From Candidatus Zhuqueibacterota bacterium (GTDB lineage: Bacteria > SM23-31 > B21-G16): 6,250 bases of DNA. Both the position numbers and the translations under genes were made by a program. Numbering within the stretch: the stretch's first letter is position 1; every line of letters begins with the position of its first letter. This document shows, in pieces, positions 1 to 6,249 of the stretch. The stretch lies in NCBI GenBank assembly GCA_003644825.1, contig QNDJ01000114.1, positions 1-6,250 on the forward strand, in the 5' to 3' direction. The notes below the pieces were generated by a model. That model searched no databases. It was given only the letters and a program-made list of their open reading frames with translations, and was not told the origin of the DNA.

Positions 1-1937
1 CCATAAGAATACTTCAAATCTGATTTATCATAATAAAAAATTTTATAATTGTCAAGAAAAATTTTATCTAAAAATGTTTCAACAATTCCTTTAACAAAAA
101 ATATATTGATGTTTGAACTTTTATCTTTCCACATCGGGTTTTCTATTTTTCCCTGAGCTATTGCTGATAGATAATTTTCTTCCCTGTAATCTGCCTTTCC
201 AGTATTATCCTTCCAGTAAACCTTTCCAATTTCAAATATTCTTATATTATCGACTCCCCTGTTAAAATTCAATAAAGCAACATTTAACAGGCTTGGAACC
301 AGACTCCTCCTTAATAAACTTATTTCTTTACTTATAGGATTTTTTACAAAAATTGACTTTTCAGGTTCATCAAAATACTTATTAAATTTCTCATCTATCA
401 TAGAGTATGTAATTACCTCATTAAACCCTAAACTCATAAATAGATTTTTAAATCTATCTAAATATCTTTCTTCTTCGCTTTTTTTAGCGCTTTCTCTTAC
501 TTTTAAATTTATAATTGGTCTAATTCTTTCATATCCAAGTATTCTTGATACTTCCTCTATCAAATCAATTTCTCGTTCAATATCATGCCTGAAAGAGGGA
601 ATTTTGACTTCAATATTTTTATCTTTTTTTATCTCGAATTCCAGATTTTTTAATGTATTTAAAATCTCCTCTTCTGAAAAATTTGTTCCGAGAATTTTAT
701 TTGTTCTATCAATCCGCAAAGAAACCTTTTTGTTCTTCTTTTTACCAGGATATTCGTCATAAATTTTTGAAACTTTCACGTTAAATGAAGATTCAGAGAT
801 TATCTGGCATACCCTATCAAGAGCGTATAAGGTAATTTCGGGGTCAGTTCCTCTTTCAAATCTTTTTGATGCTTCAGAAGATAAACCGAGTTTCCTGGAT
901 GTTCTTCTCACGCTAAGTGGATTAAAATTAGCGCTTTCCAATAATATTTTTGTTGTATTTTCATTAATTTCAGAGTTTAAACCACCCATAACACCAGCAA
1001 TTGCCACTCCTTTTTCATTATCGCATATAAGTAAAGTATTGGAATCAAGTATTCTTCTAATTCCATCAAGCGTAATAAATTCCTCATTTTCCTTTGCTGG
1101 TTGAACTATTATTTTATTACCTGAAATGAGATTGTAATCAAAAGCATGCATAGGTTGACCGAGTTCCATCAGTACATAATTAGTAGCATCAACAATATTA
1201 TTTATTGCTCTTATGTCCACGGAGTTTAACCTATTAATTAGCCAGACCGGAGAGGGTTTAACAACTATTCCTTCTAATATCCTTGCTGAATATCGGGGGC
1301 AATTTTTTATGTCTTTTATTTCTATACAAAAATTTTCTCCAATATCAGGAGATTCATTTATTTTTATTTCTGGTTTTCTAATTTTCTGGCCTGAAAGGGC
1401 AGCTATCTCTCTTGCTATACCTATCACTCCAAGGCAGTCAGGTCTATTAGGTGTAATGAAAATATCAAAAATATAATCTTTTTGAAACTTTTCTGAAATA
1501 AACTTATCACCCGCTCTAAAACTTCCTTTAAGCTCCATTACAACATCAGACACATCAGAGATTCCCAGCTCATACTCAGAACATATCATACCAAAAGATT
1601 CCACACCTCTAATTTTTGTAATCTGGATTATTTCGCTGTTCGGTAATTTTGTCCCAGGAATAGCAACAGGTACCATCATTCCTTCCATAACATTGGGAGC
1701 ACCACAAACAATGTTTTTCCTATCAGTACCAAGGTCTACAAGGCATATCCTTAATTTTTCTGAATCTGGATGAGGTTCTATAGATATAATTTTTCCAGCT
1801 ATAACACCTTCAATGTAATTTTCCTTTGTAATTACTTCCTCAACCTCCAGACCTGCCATAGTAAGCTTTTCGGCTGTTTCTTCGGGAGACCAGGGTATAT
1901 CAACAAAATCTTTAAGCCAGTTATATGTAACCTTCAT
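1..1937 (-). CDS. pheT: Phenylalanyl-tRNA synthetase beta subunit, partial (3' end beyond the window)
   Basis: This is the beta subunit of the cytoplasmic alpha2-beta2 enzyme that charges tRNA-Phe; in this family beta binds tRNA and edits mischarged Tyr-tRNA-Phe. My translation from the ATG at 1937 is open for 645 codons with no frameshift and leaves the window still open. The family is usually about 800 residues, so roughly the last 150 are missing, including the C-terminal anticodon-binding (FDX-ACB) domain. Visible parts are the N-terminal MKVTYNWLKDFV, an OB-fold tRNA-binding domain at about 40-150, PNRPDCLG at 163-170, the B3/B4 editing region at about 210-385 (NIVDATNYVLMELGQPMHAFD at 247-267, GVMGG at 315-319, LGLSSEASKRFERGTDP at 350-366), the B5 domain at about 403-470 with FRHDIEREIDLIEEVSRILGY, and the start of the catalytic-like domain. 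The start lies one base after the pheS stop and has no visible Shine-Dalgarno sequence, which suggests translational coupling to pheS. Confidence 0.97.
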   Translation of the reverse strand, partial: MKVTYNWLKDFVDIPWSPEETAEKLTMAGLEVEEVITKENYIEGVIAGKIISIEPHPDSEKLRICLVDLGTDRKNIVCGAPNVMEGMMVPVAIPGTKLPNSEIIQITKIRGVESFGMICSEYELGISDVSDVVMELKGSFRAGDKFISEKFQKDYIFDIFITPNRPDCLGVIGIAREIAALSGQKIRKPEIKINESPDIGENFCIEIKDIKNCPRYSARILEGIVVKPSPVWLINRLNSVDIRAINNIVDATNYVLMELGQPMHAFDYNLISGNKIIVQPAKENEEFITLDGIRRILDSNTLLICDNEKGVAIAGVMGGLNSEINENTTKILLESANFNPLSVRRTSRKLGLSSEASKRFERGTDPEITLYALDRVCQIISESSFNVKVSKIYDEYPGKKKNKKVSLRIDRTNKILGTNFSEEEILNTLKNLEFEIKKDKNIEVKIPSFRHDIEREIDLIEEVSRILGYERIRPIINLKVRESAKKSEEERYLDRFKNLFMSLGFNEVITYSMIDEKFNKYFDEPEKSIFVKNPISKEISLLRRSLVPSLLNVALLNFNRGVDNIRIFEIGKVYWKDNTGKADYREENYLSAIAQGKIENPMWKDKSSNINIFFVKGIVETFLDKIFLDNYKIFYYDKSDLKYSY

Positions 1938-1938
1938 A

Positions 1939-2967
1939 TTAAGAAAACTGTTTTATAAATCTTAAGTCATTTTCATAAAATAGTCTTATATCGTCAATTT
2001 CGAATTTCACCATTGCAATTCTTTCAACCCCCATACCAAAGGCAAAACCTGTAAAAACTTCCGGGTCATATCCAACAAATTTAAAAACCTCCGGGTCAAC
2101 CATACCTGCTCCGGAAATTTCTATCCATCCTGTATTTTTACATACACTACATCCTTTTCCTCTGCATAGAATGCAGGAAAAATCATATTCTGCACTGGGC
2201 TCCGTAAAAGGAAAAAAACTGGGCCGAAAACGAACCTTTGCTGACCTGCCAAATAAATGTCGGGCAAAAGATAATATTACACCTTTCAGGTCAGCCATTG
2301 AAACATCCCTGTCAACACAGAGCCCTTCTACCTGGTAAAAAACCGGTGAATGTGTAGCATCAGGCGTGTCTTTTCTGAAAACCCGCCCCGGAGCAATTAT
2401 TCTCACCGGTGGTTTCATTTTTTCCATAACACGAATCTGAACCGGAGAAGTGTGAGTTCTTAACAAACCACCAGAATCAAGATATAATGTATCCTGTAAA
2501 TCCCTGGATGGATGATTTTCAGGCATATTTAATGCTTCAAAATTATAGTAGTCAGTTTCAATCTCAGGACCCGTTGCAACCTCAAAACCCATCGAATAAA
2601 ATGCGTCTTTTATTTCTTCAAGTATAATATTTATCGGATGTTTTGAACCCAGGAAAAATTTTCTTCCTGGTAATGTGATATCTATTTTTTCCTCTTTTTC
2701 AGAAATTTTCTCAAATTCAACTAATTTTTCTTCTATTTCCTGTTTGATAAGGCTTTTAATAAAGTTTAGCTCTTTTCCGAATAAAGCTCTCTCTGAAGGA
2801 GATTTTTCTTTTATCTTTTTAAACAAACTGGAAATTAACCCTTTCCTTCCGAGGTATTTAAACCTTACTTTTTCGGCTTCGTTAAAATTAGTTATACCAC
2901 TTTTATCCTGGAAGAAATTATTAACTAATTCTTTTAATTCAACAAAAGTTATAGAAATTTTTTCCAT
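1939..2967 (-). CDS. pheS: Phenylalanyl-tRNA synthetase alpha subunit
   Basis: Catalytic subunit of the class II enzyme that joins Phe to tRNA-Phe using ATP. The 342-residue length is normal for the bacterial family. Residues 1-90 are the charged, helical N-terminal region that in this family forms a coiled coil contacting tRNA. Motif 1 starts near GSKHP (107-111) and runs through GFEVATGPEIETDYYNFEALN. TSPVQ and motif 2 (RVFRKDTPDATHSPVFYQVEG) occupy about 173-215, and motif 3 (GFAFGMGVERIAM) is at 307-319 with its Arg at 316. The end DIRLFYENDLRFIKQF is typical. A CxxC-x4-CxxC cluster (Cys 265, 268, 273, 276) precedes GWIEISGAGMV. Such a cysteine insert is found in many bacterial PheS proteins and could bind a metal, but this is inference. 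The ATG at 2967 is the only reasonable start, yet its 44-base leader shows no Shine-Dalgarno sequence. The gene ends one base before pheT. Confidence 0.98.
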   Translation of the reverse strand: MEKISITFVELKELVNNFFQDKSGITNFNEAEKVRFKYLGRKGLISSLFKKIKEKSPSERALFGKELNFIKSLIKQEIEEKLVEFEKISEKEEKIDITLPGRKFFLGSKHPINIILEEIKDAFYSMGFEVATGPEIETDYYNFEALNMPENHPSRDLQDTLYLDSGGLLRTHTSPVQIRVMEKMKPPVRIIAPGRVFRKDTPDATHSPVFYQVEGLCVDRDVSMADLKGVILSFARHLFGRSAKVRFRPSFFPFTEPSAEYDFSCILCRGKGCSVCKNTGWIEISGAGMVDPEVFKFVGYDPEVFTGFAFGMGVERIAMVKFEIDDIRLFYENDLRFIKQFS

Positions 2968-3011
2968 AATGGAATATTTTTTCAGTTTAATATTTAAAAA
3001 TTATTCTGATT
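2968..3011 (-). other. rplT-pheS intergenic spacer, no pheM-like leader
   Basis: These 44 bases are almost entirely A and T. I see no Shine-Dalgarno sequence for pheS and no small leader ORF like pheM, which sits here in Escherichia coli. I also see no terminator, so pheST is probably transcribed together with the upstream genes. A weak all-AU inverted repeat (arms 2973-2982 and 2996-3005, 9 of 10 pairs) is about what such sequence gives by chance. Confidence 0.6.
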
Positions 3012-3362
3012 TTAATTTGCACTTACAGTATTAACAATTTCTTTAAAAATGTCCGGCTCGTTAACAGCTAAATCAGCAAGTATTTTCCTTGAAATTTTTA
3101 TGTTAGCTTTATTAATAGCATCCATAAACTTTGAGTAAGAAAAGCCATACTGTCTTACGGCTGCATTAATTCGCACTATCCACAATCTCCTGAAATCCCT
3201 TTTTCTTACTTTTCTGTCTCTGTATGAATAAAGTAAAGCTTTACTTACACTATCCTTTGCTGTTTTATACAATTTGCTTCTTCCACCTCTGTATCCTTTA
3301 GCCATTTTTAAAATCTTTTTATGTTTTTTTCTTGCTGCAACAACATTTTTAGCTCTTGGCAT
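3012..3362 (-). CDS. rplT: 50S ribosomal protein L20
   Basis: L20 binds 23S rRNA early in large-subunit assembly and is essential for that assembly; in Escherichia coli and Bacillus it also represses its own operon. The protein has 116 residues, which is the family's usual size. It starts MPRAKNVVAARKKHKKIL, contains the basic extension GYRGGRSKLYKTA (23-35), and has the family signature YRDRKVRKRDFRRLWIVRIN at 47-66. The C-terminal half (about 60-116) is the globular domain and includes QYGFSYSKFM at 71-80. The ATG at 3362 is preceded at a 6-base distance by a perfect AGGAGG, the strongest ribosome-binding site in the window. It lies 78 bases after rpmI, and that gap carries a hairpin which may control rplT expression. 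Confidence 0.98.
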   Translation of the reverse strand: MPRAKNVVAARKKHKKILKMAKGYRGGRSKLYKTAKDSVSKALLYSYRDRKVRKRDFRRLWIVRINAAVRQYGFSYSKFMDAINKANIKISRKILADLAVNEPDIFKEIVNTVSAN

Positions 3363-3368
3363 AAATAA

Positions 3369-3374
3369 CCTCCT
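3369..3374 (-). promoter_or_regulatory. Ribosome-binding site of rplT (AGGAGG)
   Basis: A perfect AGGAGG is placed 6 bases before the rplT ATG. Its last two G residues are also the first two of GGTTATT (3364-3370), a shorter copy of the repeat in the upstream hairpin, so part of this site could pair with the hairpin's first arm. Confidence 0.9.
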
Positions 3375-3387
3375 GTCTCATATTTAT

Positions 3388-3420
3388 AAAAATAACCCTA
3401 TGTTTATACACAGGGTTATT
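3388..3420 (-). terminator. Terminator- or attenuator-like hairpin between rpmI and rplT
   Basis: On the minus strand the arms (3409-3420 and 3391-3402, AATAACCCTGTG and CATAGGGTTATT) form a 12-pair stem with one G-U pair and a 6-base loop. A run of five T (3388-3392) follows, overlapping the end of the second arm. This has the form of an intrinsic terminator, but the stem is only moderately GC-rich and the U-run short. It lies between two co-oriented ribosomal protein genes, so partial termination, attenuation, RNA processing or L20 binding are all more plausible than a full stop. The first arm has alternative partners on both sides (3453-3461 upstream and 3364-3370 downstream). Confidence 0.6.
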
Positions 3421-3440
3421 ATAAAAAATTAGATCCTGCT

Positions 3441-3629
3441 TTATATCATTTGAATAACCCTTTTCCTGTCAACTGGAGAAATTAAAGAAGGTTTTCTTAA
3501 GTTCCTTTTTCTTTTTCTTGTTTTTTTAGTAAGTATATGACTTCCGTAGGATTTTCTTCTTTTAATTTTTCCTGAAGCAGTAAATTTAAACCTTTTAGCA
3601 GCACCTCTATTTGTTTTGATTTTAGGCAT
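3441..3629 (-). CDS. rpmI: 50S ribosomal protein L35
   Basis: L35 is a small, very basic protein of the large ribosomal subunit. The 62 residues begin with the family signature [20 protein letters not shown]. They continue with a Lys/Arg-rich middle ([22 protein letters not shown], split here as residues 21-30 and 31-42) and end in DRKRVIQMI; the usual length is about 65. A longer reading from a TTG at 3656 exists, but it would add nine residues not found in L35 and overlap infC. The ATG at 3629 instead has AAAGGA nine bases upstream. The gene lies 13 bases after infC. Codons 57-59 (AGG GTT ATT) are an exact copy of part of the hairpin arm downstream, so the end of this gene may take part in RNA folding that affects rplT. 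Confidence 0.97.
   Translation of the reverse strand: MPKIKTNRGAAKRFKFTASGKIKRRKSYGSHILTKKTRKRKRNLRKPSLISPVDRKRVIQMI
3453..3461 (-). promoter_or_regulatory. Possible alternative pairing arm at the end of rpmI
   Basis: The minus-strand sequence AGGGTTATT here is identical to 3391-3399, the second arm of the hairpin, and is a perfect complement of the first arm at 3412-3420. It could therefore compete for that arm and form a 9-pair helix with a 32-base loop. It lies in the last codons of rpmI, within reach of a ribosome stopping at 3441-3443. A regulatory role is inferred only from this complementarity. Confidence 0.35.
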
Positions 3630-3638
3630 TTTTAACAG

Positions 3639-3644
3639 TCCTTT
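3639..3644 (-). promoter_or_regulatory. Ribosome-binding site of rpmI (AAAGGA)
   Basis: AAAGGA overlaps the infC stop codon and sits 9 bases before the ATG at 3629. It supports that start over the upstream TTG at 3656, which lies inside infC. Termination of infC on top of this site suggests translational coupling. Confidence 0.75.
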
Positions 3645-4152
3645 ACTTTTTAACAAACATTCCTATAAGATTTCTTCCTTCTTTTTTAACGGGGGCTTCC
3701 AGTTTAGCAATATCTGACAAATTTTCTTTTATTTTATCAAAAATTTCATATCCAAACTTGATATAGGCAAGTTCCCTACCCTTGAAAAAAACAGAAACTT
3801 TAACTTTATTGCCCTGTTCAATAAAATTTCTTATATGTTTTATTTTAAATTCAAGGTCATGTTTTTCAATTTTTGGTCTGAACCTGACCTCTTTAATGTG
3901 AATTATATGTTGTTTCTTTTTACTTTCTCTTTCTTTTTTTGTTAACTCATATTTATATTTTCCATAATTCATTATTTTACATACCGGTGGTCGTGAATTT
4001 GGTGCAACTTCTACCAGGTCAAGTCCTTCTGATTCTGCTATTTCCAGAGCTTTATCTGTATTAAGGATTCCAATCTGTTTTCCATCAGGTGCTATTACAC
4101 GAACCTTCGGTACTTTAATCTGCTTATTTACTCTAATATTATTTTTCTTAAT
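3643..4152 (-). CDS. infC: Translation initiation factor IF3, starting at a non-canonical ATT codon
   Basis: IF3 binds the 30S subunit, keeps it apart from 50S and checks start-codon pairing. From the ATT at 4152 the protein has 169 residues, close to the family's 170-180. The N-domain (about 1-69) includes [28 protein letters not shown] and [17 protein letters not shown] lysine-rich linker (about 70-82) leads to the C-domain with [18 protein letters not shown] (86-103) and VFFKGRELA (121-129). The first in-frame ATG is codon 61, after nearly the whole N-domain, so an ATG start is excluded by homology. The in-frame thrS stop lies two codons before the ATT, and AAGGAG sits 8 bases upstream of it. 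In Escherichia coli infC starts with AUU, and IF3 represses its own synthesis by rejecting that codon. The same loop is likely here. The gap to thrS is 3 bases. Confidence 0.95.
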   Translation of the reverse strand: MKKNNIRVNKQIKVPKVRVIAPDGKQIGILNTDKALEIAESEGLDLVEVAPNSRPPVCKIMNYGKYKYELTKKERESKKKQHIIHIKEVRFRPKIEKHDLEFKIKHIRNFIEQGNKVKVSVFFKGRELAYIKFGYEIFDKIKENLSDIAKLEAPVKKEGRNLIGMFVKK

Positions 4153-4155
4153 AGG

Positions 4156-6096
4156 CTATTCTCCTTTTTTAATCAATGAAAAAACATCTCCCTTCTCCTG
4201 CTCAAAAAACTGAATTAGTTCGTTCAAAGATTTTTTACCGATATCACCTGATTTTCTTTTTCTAAGGGAAACAGTATTAGTTGTAATTTCCTTTTCTCCT
4301 ACAATACACATAAAAGGAACTTTTTGCATCTCACTTTCTCTAATTTTATATCCAACCTTTTCATTTCTTAAATCAATTTCGGTTCTGAAATTGTTATTGA
4401 TTAACAATTTATATACTTTAAGGGCATAATTATGATATTTCTCGCTAACTGGAATTATCATTACCTGAACAGGGGTAAGCCAGAAAGGTATATCACCGGC
4501 ATAATGTTCAATGAGAATACCAATGAATCTCTCAATTGAGCCAAGAAATGTTCTATGAATCATTACAGGCTTTTTCTTTGCCCCATCTTTATCTGTATAT
4601 TCCAGATTAAATCTTTCGGGCATAGCAAAATCAAGTTGAATTGTACCGCATTGCCACCCTCTCATTAAACAATCAAAAATATGAAAGTCGATTTTGGGCC
4701 CATAAAATGCGCCATCACCCGGGTTAATTTTATGTGGAATCCCCTGTTCCTCCAGTACTTCTGAAAGTATTTTTTCTGCAAAATTCCACATATCTATCGA
4801 ACCAATGTATTTTTCCGGCCTTGTTGATAATTCTACCTTGTAGTTATCAAAACCAAAAATTTTGTATATCTTTGTAGTTAAGTCTATCAGTGTAAAAATT
4901 TCCTCTTTTATTTGGGCAGGTGTACAATATATGTGAGCGTCATCCTGAATAAAAGCCCTTACCCTGAATAATCCATGTAAAACCCCTGACTTTTCATTCC
5001 TGTGGTCATGGCCGAACTCCGGATATCTTATGGGAAGATCTCTATAGCTTCTTAAACGATTTTTATATATTAAAATACTCCCCGGGCAGTTCATCGGTTT
5101 TAAAGCATAGTTTATATTTTCAATCTTTGTAAAATACATTTCCTCTTTGAATTTGTCCCAGTGACCACTCTGACGCCATAGTTGCTCATTCATTAAAACA
5201 GGGGTTAAAATCTCTTTATATCCCCATTCTCTATACACTTTTCTCAGGAAATTATAAATTTCATTAACAATTATCATTCCTTTTGGATGCCAGAAAACAA
5301 AACCCGGTGCTTCATTATGGAAGCTGAATAAATCAAGTTCTTTTCCTAACTTTCTGTGGTCTCTTTTTTTTGCTTCTTTAAGAAAATTTAAATAGTTTTC
5401 AAGTTTTTCTTTTTCAGGAAATGAAATACCATATATTCGTTGCAGCATCTTATTTTTTTCATCACCTTTCCAGTATGCACCGGCCAGGCTTATGAGCTTA
5501 AAATTTTTAATATACCCTGTTGAAGGAAGATGAGGACCCCTGCACAGGTCGGAAAAATTCCCCTGAAAATACAATGAAACCTCATTATCTTCTATTTCAC
5601 CAAGCAATTCAACTTTGTAATCTTCATTTAATTTCCGAAAATGTTTTATTGCTTCCTCTTTATTTAGAATTTTTCTTTCTATTTTAATATCCTGCTTTGC
5701 TATTTTATCCATTTCTTCTTCAATTTTCTTAAGGTCTTCAGGAGTAAAAGAATCTTTATAATCTATATCGTAATAAAAACCTTTTTCAATCGGTGGGCCA
5801 ATAGCAATTTTAGCTTCAGGAAACAGGTTTTTTATAGCATTTGCCATAAGATGAGATGTGCTATGCCAGTATACCTCCATTCCCTCAGGAGTATCATAGG
5901 TTACTAACTCCAGTTTACCATCTTCATACAGTGGTTCGGTTAGGTCTATCATTTTATCATTGAATTTTGCAGCAACTGATTTTTTAACCGCTGACTTTTC
6001 TACTGAATTTGCCACATCAAGAGGTGAAACTCCGGCTTTAAACTTCTTACCTTCAAAATTATTAAATTCTATAATTATCTCTTTTTTATTTTCCAT
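4156..6096 (-). CDS. thrS: Threonyl-tRNA synthetase
   Basis: Class II cytoplasmic homodimer that charges tRNA-Thr and removes mischarged serine. It has 646 residues against 642 in Escherichia coli, and key residues keep a +3 offset. Domains in order: TGS at about 1-66; the N2 editing domain at about 67-230 with HxxxH (His 78, 82) and Cys 185/His 189 in DLCRGPH; the catalytic core at about 245-540 with motif 1 near WGYKEILTPVL (291-301), zinc ligands Cys 337, His 388 and His 514, motif 2 Arg 366 in HRNEKSG, and motif 3 Arg 523 in GSIERFIG; and the anticodon-binding domain at about 541-646 with DLRNEKVGYKIRE. No key residue is missing. The ATG at 6096 gives a full-length TGS domain but has no convincing Shine-Dalgarno sequence. 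The TAG stop is in frame with infC, two codons before its ATT. The 24-base leader after the terminator is too short for an Escherichia coli-type tRNA-mimic operator or a T-box. Confidence 0.99.
   Translation of the reverse strand: MENKKEIIIEFNNFEGKKFKAGVSPLDVANSVEKSAVKKSVAAKFNDKMIDLTEPLYEDGKLELVTYDTPEGMEVYWHSTSHLMANAIKNLFPEAKIAIGPPIEKGFYYDIDYKDSFTPEDLKKIEEEMDKIAKQDIKIERKILNKEEAIKHFRKLNEDYKVELLGEIEDNEVSLYFQGNFSDLCRGPHLPSTGYIKNFKLISLAGAYWKGDEKNKMLQRIYGISFPEKEKLENYLNFLKEAKKRDHRKLGKELDLFSFHNEAPGFVFWHPKGMIIVNEIYNFLRKVYREWGYKEILTPVLMNEQLWRQSGHWDKFKEEMYFTKIENINYALKPMNCPGSILIYKNRLRSYRDLPIRYPEFGHDHRNEKSGVLHGLFRVRAFIQDDAHIYCTPAQIKEEIFTLIDLTTKIYKIFGFDNYKVELSTRPEKYIGSIDMWNFAEKILSEVLEEQGIPHKINPGDGAFYGPKIDFHIFDCLMRGWQCGTIQLDFAMPERFNLEYTDKDGAKKKPVMIHRTFLGSIERFIGILIEHYAGDIPFWLTPVQVMIIPVSEKYHNYALKVYKLLINNNFRTEIDLRNEKVGYKIRESEMQKVPFMCIVGEKEITTNTVSLRKRKSGDIGKKSLNELIQFFEQEKGDVFSLIKKGE
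4161..4166 (-). promoter_or_regulatory. Ribosome-binding site that fixes the ATT start of infC (AAGGAG)
   Basis: AAGGAG lies inside the last codons of thrS, 8 bases before the ATT at 4152. There is no ATG, GTG or TTG in the infC frame between the thrS stop and the conserved N-terminal IF3 sequence. The position of this site therefore decides for ATT at codon 1 rather than the second ATT at codon 6. Confidence 0.85.
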
Positions 6097-6120
6097 AAAA
6101 ATATCTTTTTTTAAGTTCTT

Positions 6121-6168
6121 AAAAAAAAGATTTTAGATAATATATAAGTTCATATTATCTAAAATCTT
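6121..6168 (-). terminator. Strong AT-rich intrinsic terminator between tRNA-Val and thrS
   Basis: On the minus strand the arms 6152-6168 (AAGATTTTAGATAATAT) and 6127-6143 are perfect complements. They give a 17-pair stem with an 8-base loop, followed directly by six T (eight counting the two at the stem end). The T-run is on the minus-strand side only, so it acts on leftward transcripts. The stem begins 7 bases after the tRNA 3' end, which fits a terminator for the tRNA transcript. Because thrS starts only 24 bases further on, it could also act as an attenuator for the thrS operon. Confidence 0.85.
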
Positions 6169-6175
6169 AAATAAG

Positions 6176-6249
6176 TGGGCGATAGCCGATTTGAACGGCT
6201 GACCTCTTGCATGTCAAGCAAGCACTCTAACCAACTGAGCTAATCGCCC
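6176..6249 (-). tRNA. tRNA-Val with anticodon GAC
   Basis: The minus strand folds into a complete cloverleaf of 74 bases. The acceptor stem GGGCGAT/ATCGCCC has seven pairs, the D stem is GCTC/GAGT with one G-U pair and GG in the loop, and the anticodon stem is CTTGC/GCAAG with loop TTGACAT. The variable loop is AGGTC, the T stem is AGCCG/CGGCT with loop TTCAAAT, and the discriminator base is A. The anticodon GAC (6213-6215) reads Val codons GTC and GTT. The sequence continues ACTTAT, so CCA is not encoded and must be added by the CCA-adding enzyme. The gene may follow others to the right, outside the window; the 5' flank is a single base here, so no promoter can be judged. Confidence 0.96.

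Noticed and set aside
1213-1476. Plus-strand open frame of 87 codons
   Set aside because: It lies entirely antisense to intact pheT, has no ribosome-binding site and gives no recognisable protein.
1770-1958. Plus-strand open frame of 62 codons across the pheT/pheS junction
   Set aside because: It is the opposite strand of the start of pheT and the end of pheS; no family resemblance or start signals.
2973-3005. All-AU inverted repeat in the rplT-pheS spacer
   Set aside because: Nine A-U pairs with one mismatch around a 13-base loop are weak and expected in sequence this AT-rich; no U-run makes it a terminator.
2675-3034. Plus-strand open frame of 119 codons, rich in Phe, Ser and Leu
   Set aside because: It is the reverse strand of the lysine- and glutamate-rich pheS N-terminus, which reads as Phe/Leu/Ser codons. 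Its apparent hydrophobicity is an artefact.
3349-3381. Ten-codon ORF overlapping the rplT ribosome-binding site and start
   Set aside because: It has no Shine-Dalgarno sequence of its own and is the length expected by chance. A regulatory leader peptide cannot be excluded but nothing supports it.
3630-3656. Nine-codon N-terminal extension of rpmI from a TTG
   Set aside because: It overlaps infC, adds residues absent from L35, and the AAAGGA site is placed for the ATG at 3629.
3643-3972. infC beginning at the ATG at 3972 (109 codons)
   Set aside because: It would remove the conserved IF3 N-domain, whose sequence continues upstream without interruption to the ATT at 4152.
6112-6151. Direct repeat GAACTTA in the terminator loop and in the thrS leader
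   Set aside because: Only seven bases and two copies, with no known site matching; likely chance.
6097-6176. Sequences resembling a -10 box (such as GATAAT and TATTAT) in and around the hairpin
   Set aside because: They lie within an AT-rich palindrome and have no matching -35 element at suitable spacing, so I do not call a promoter.
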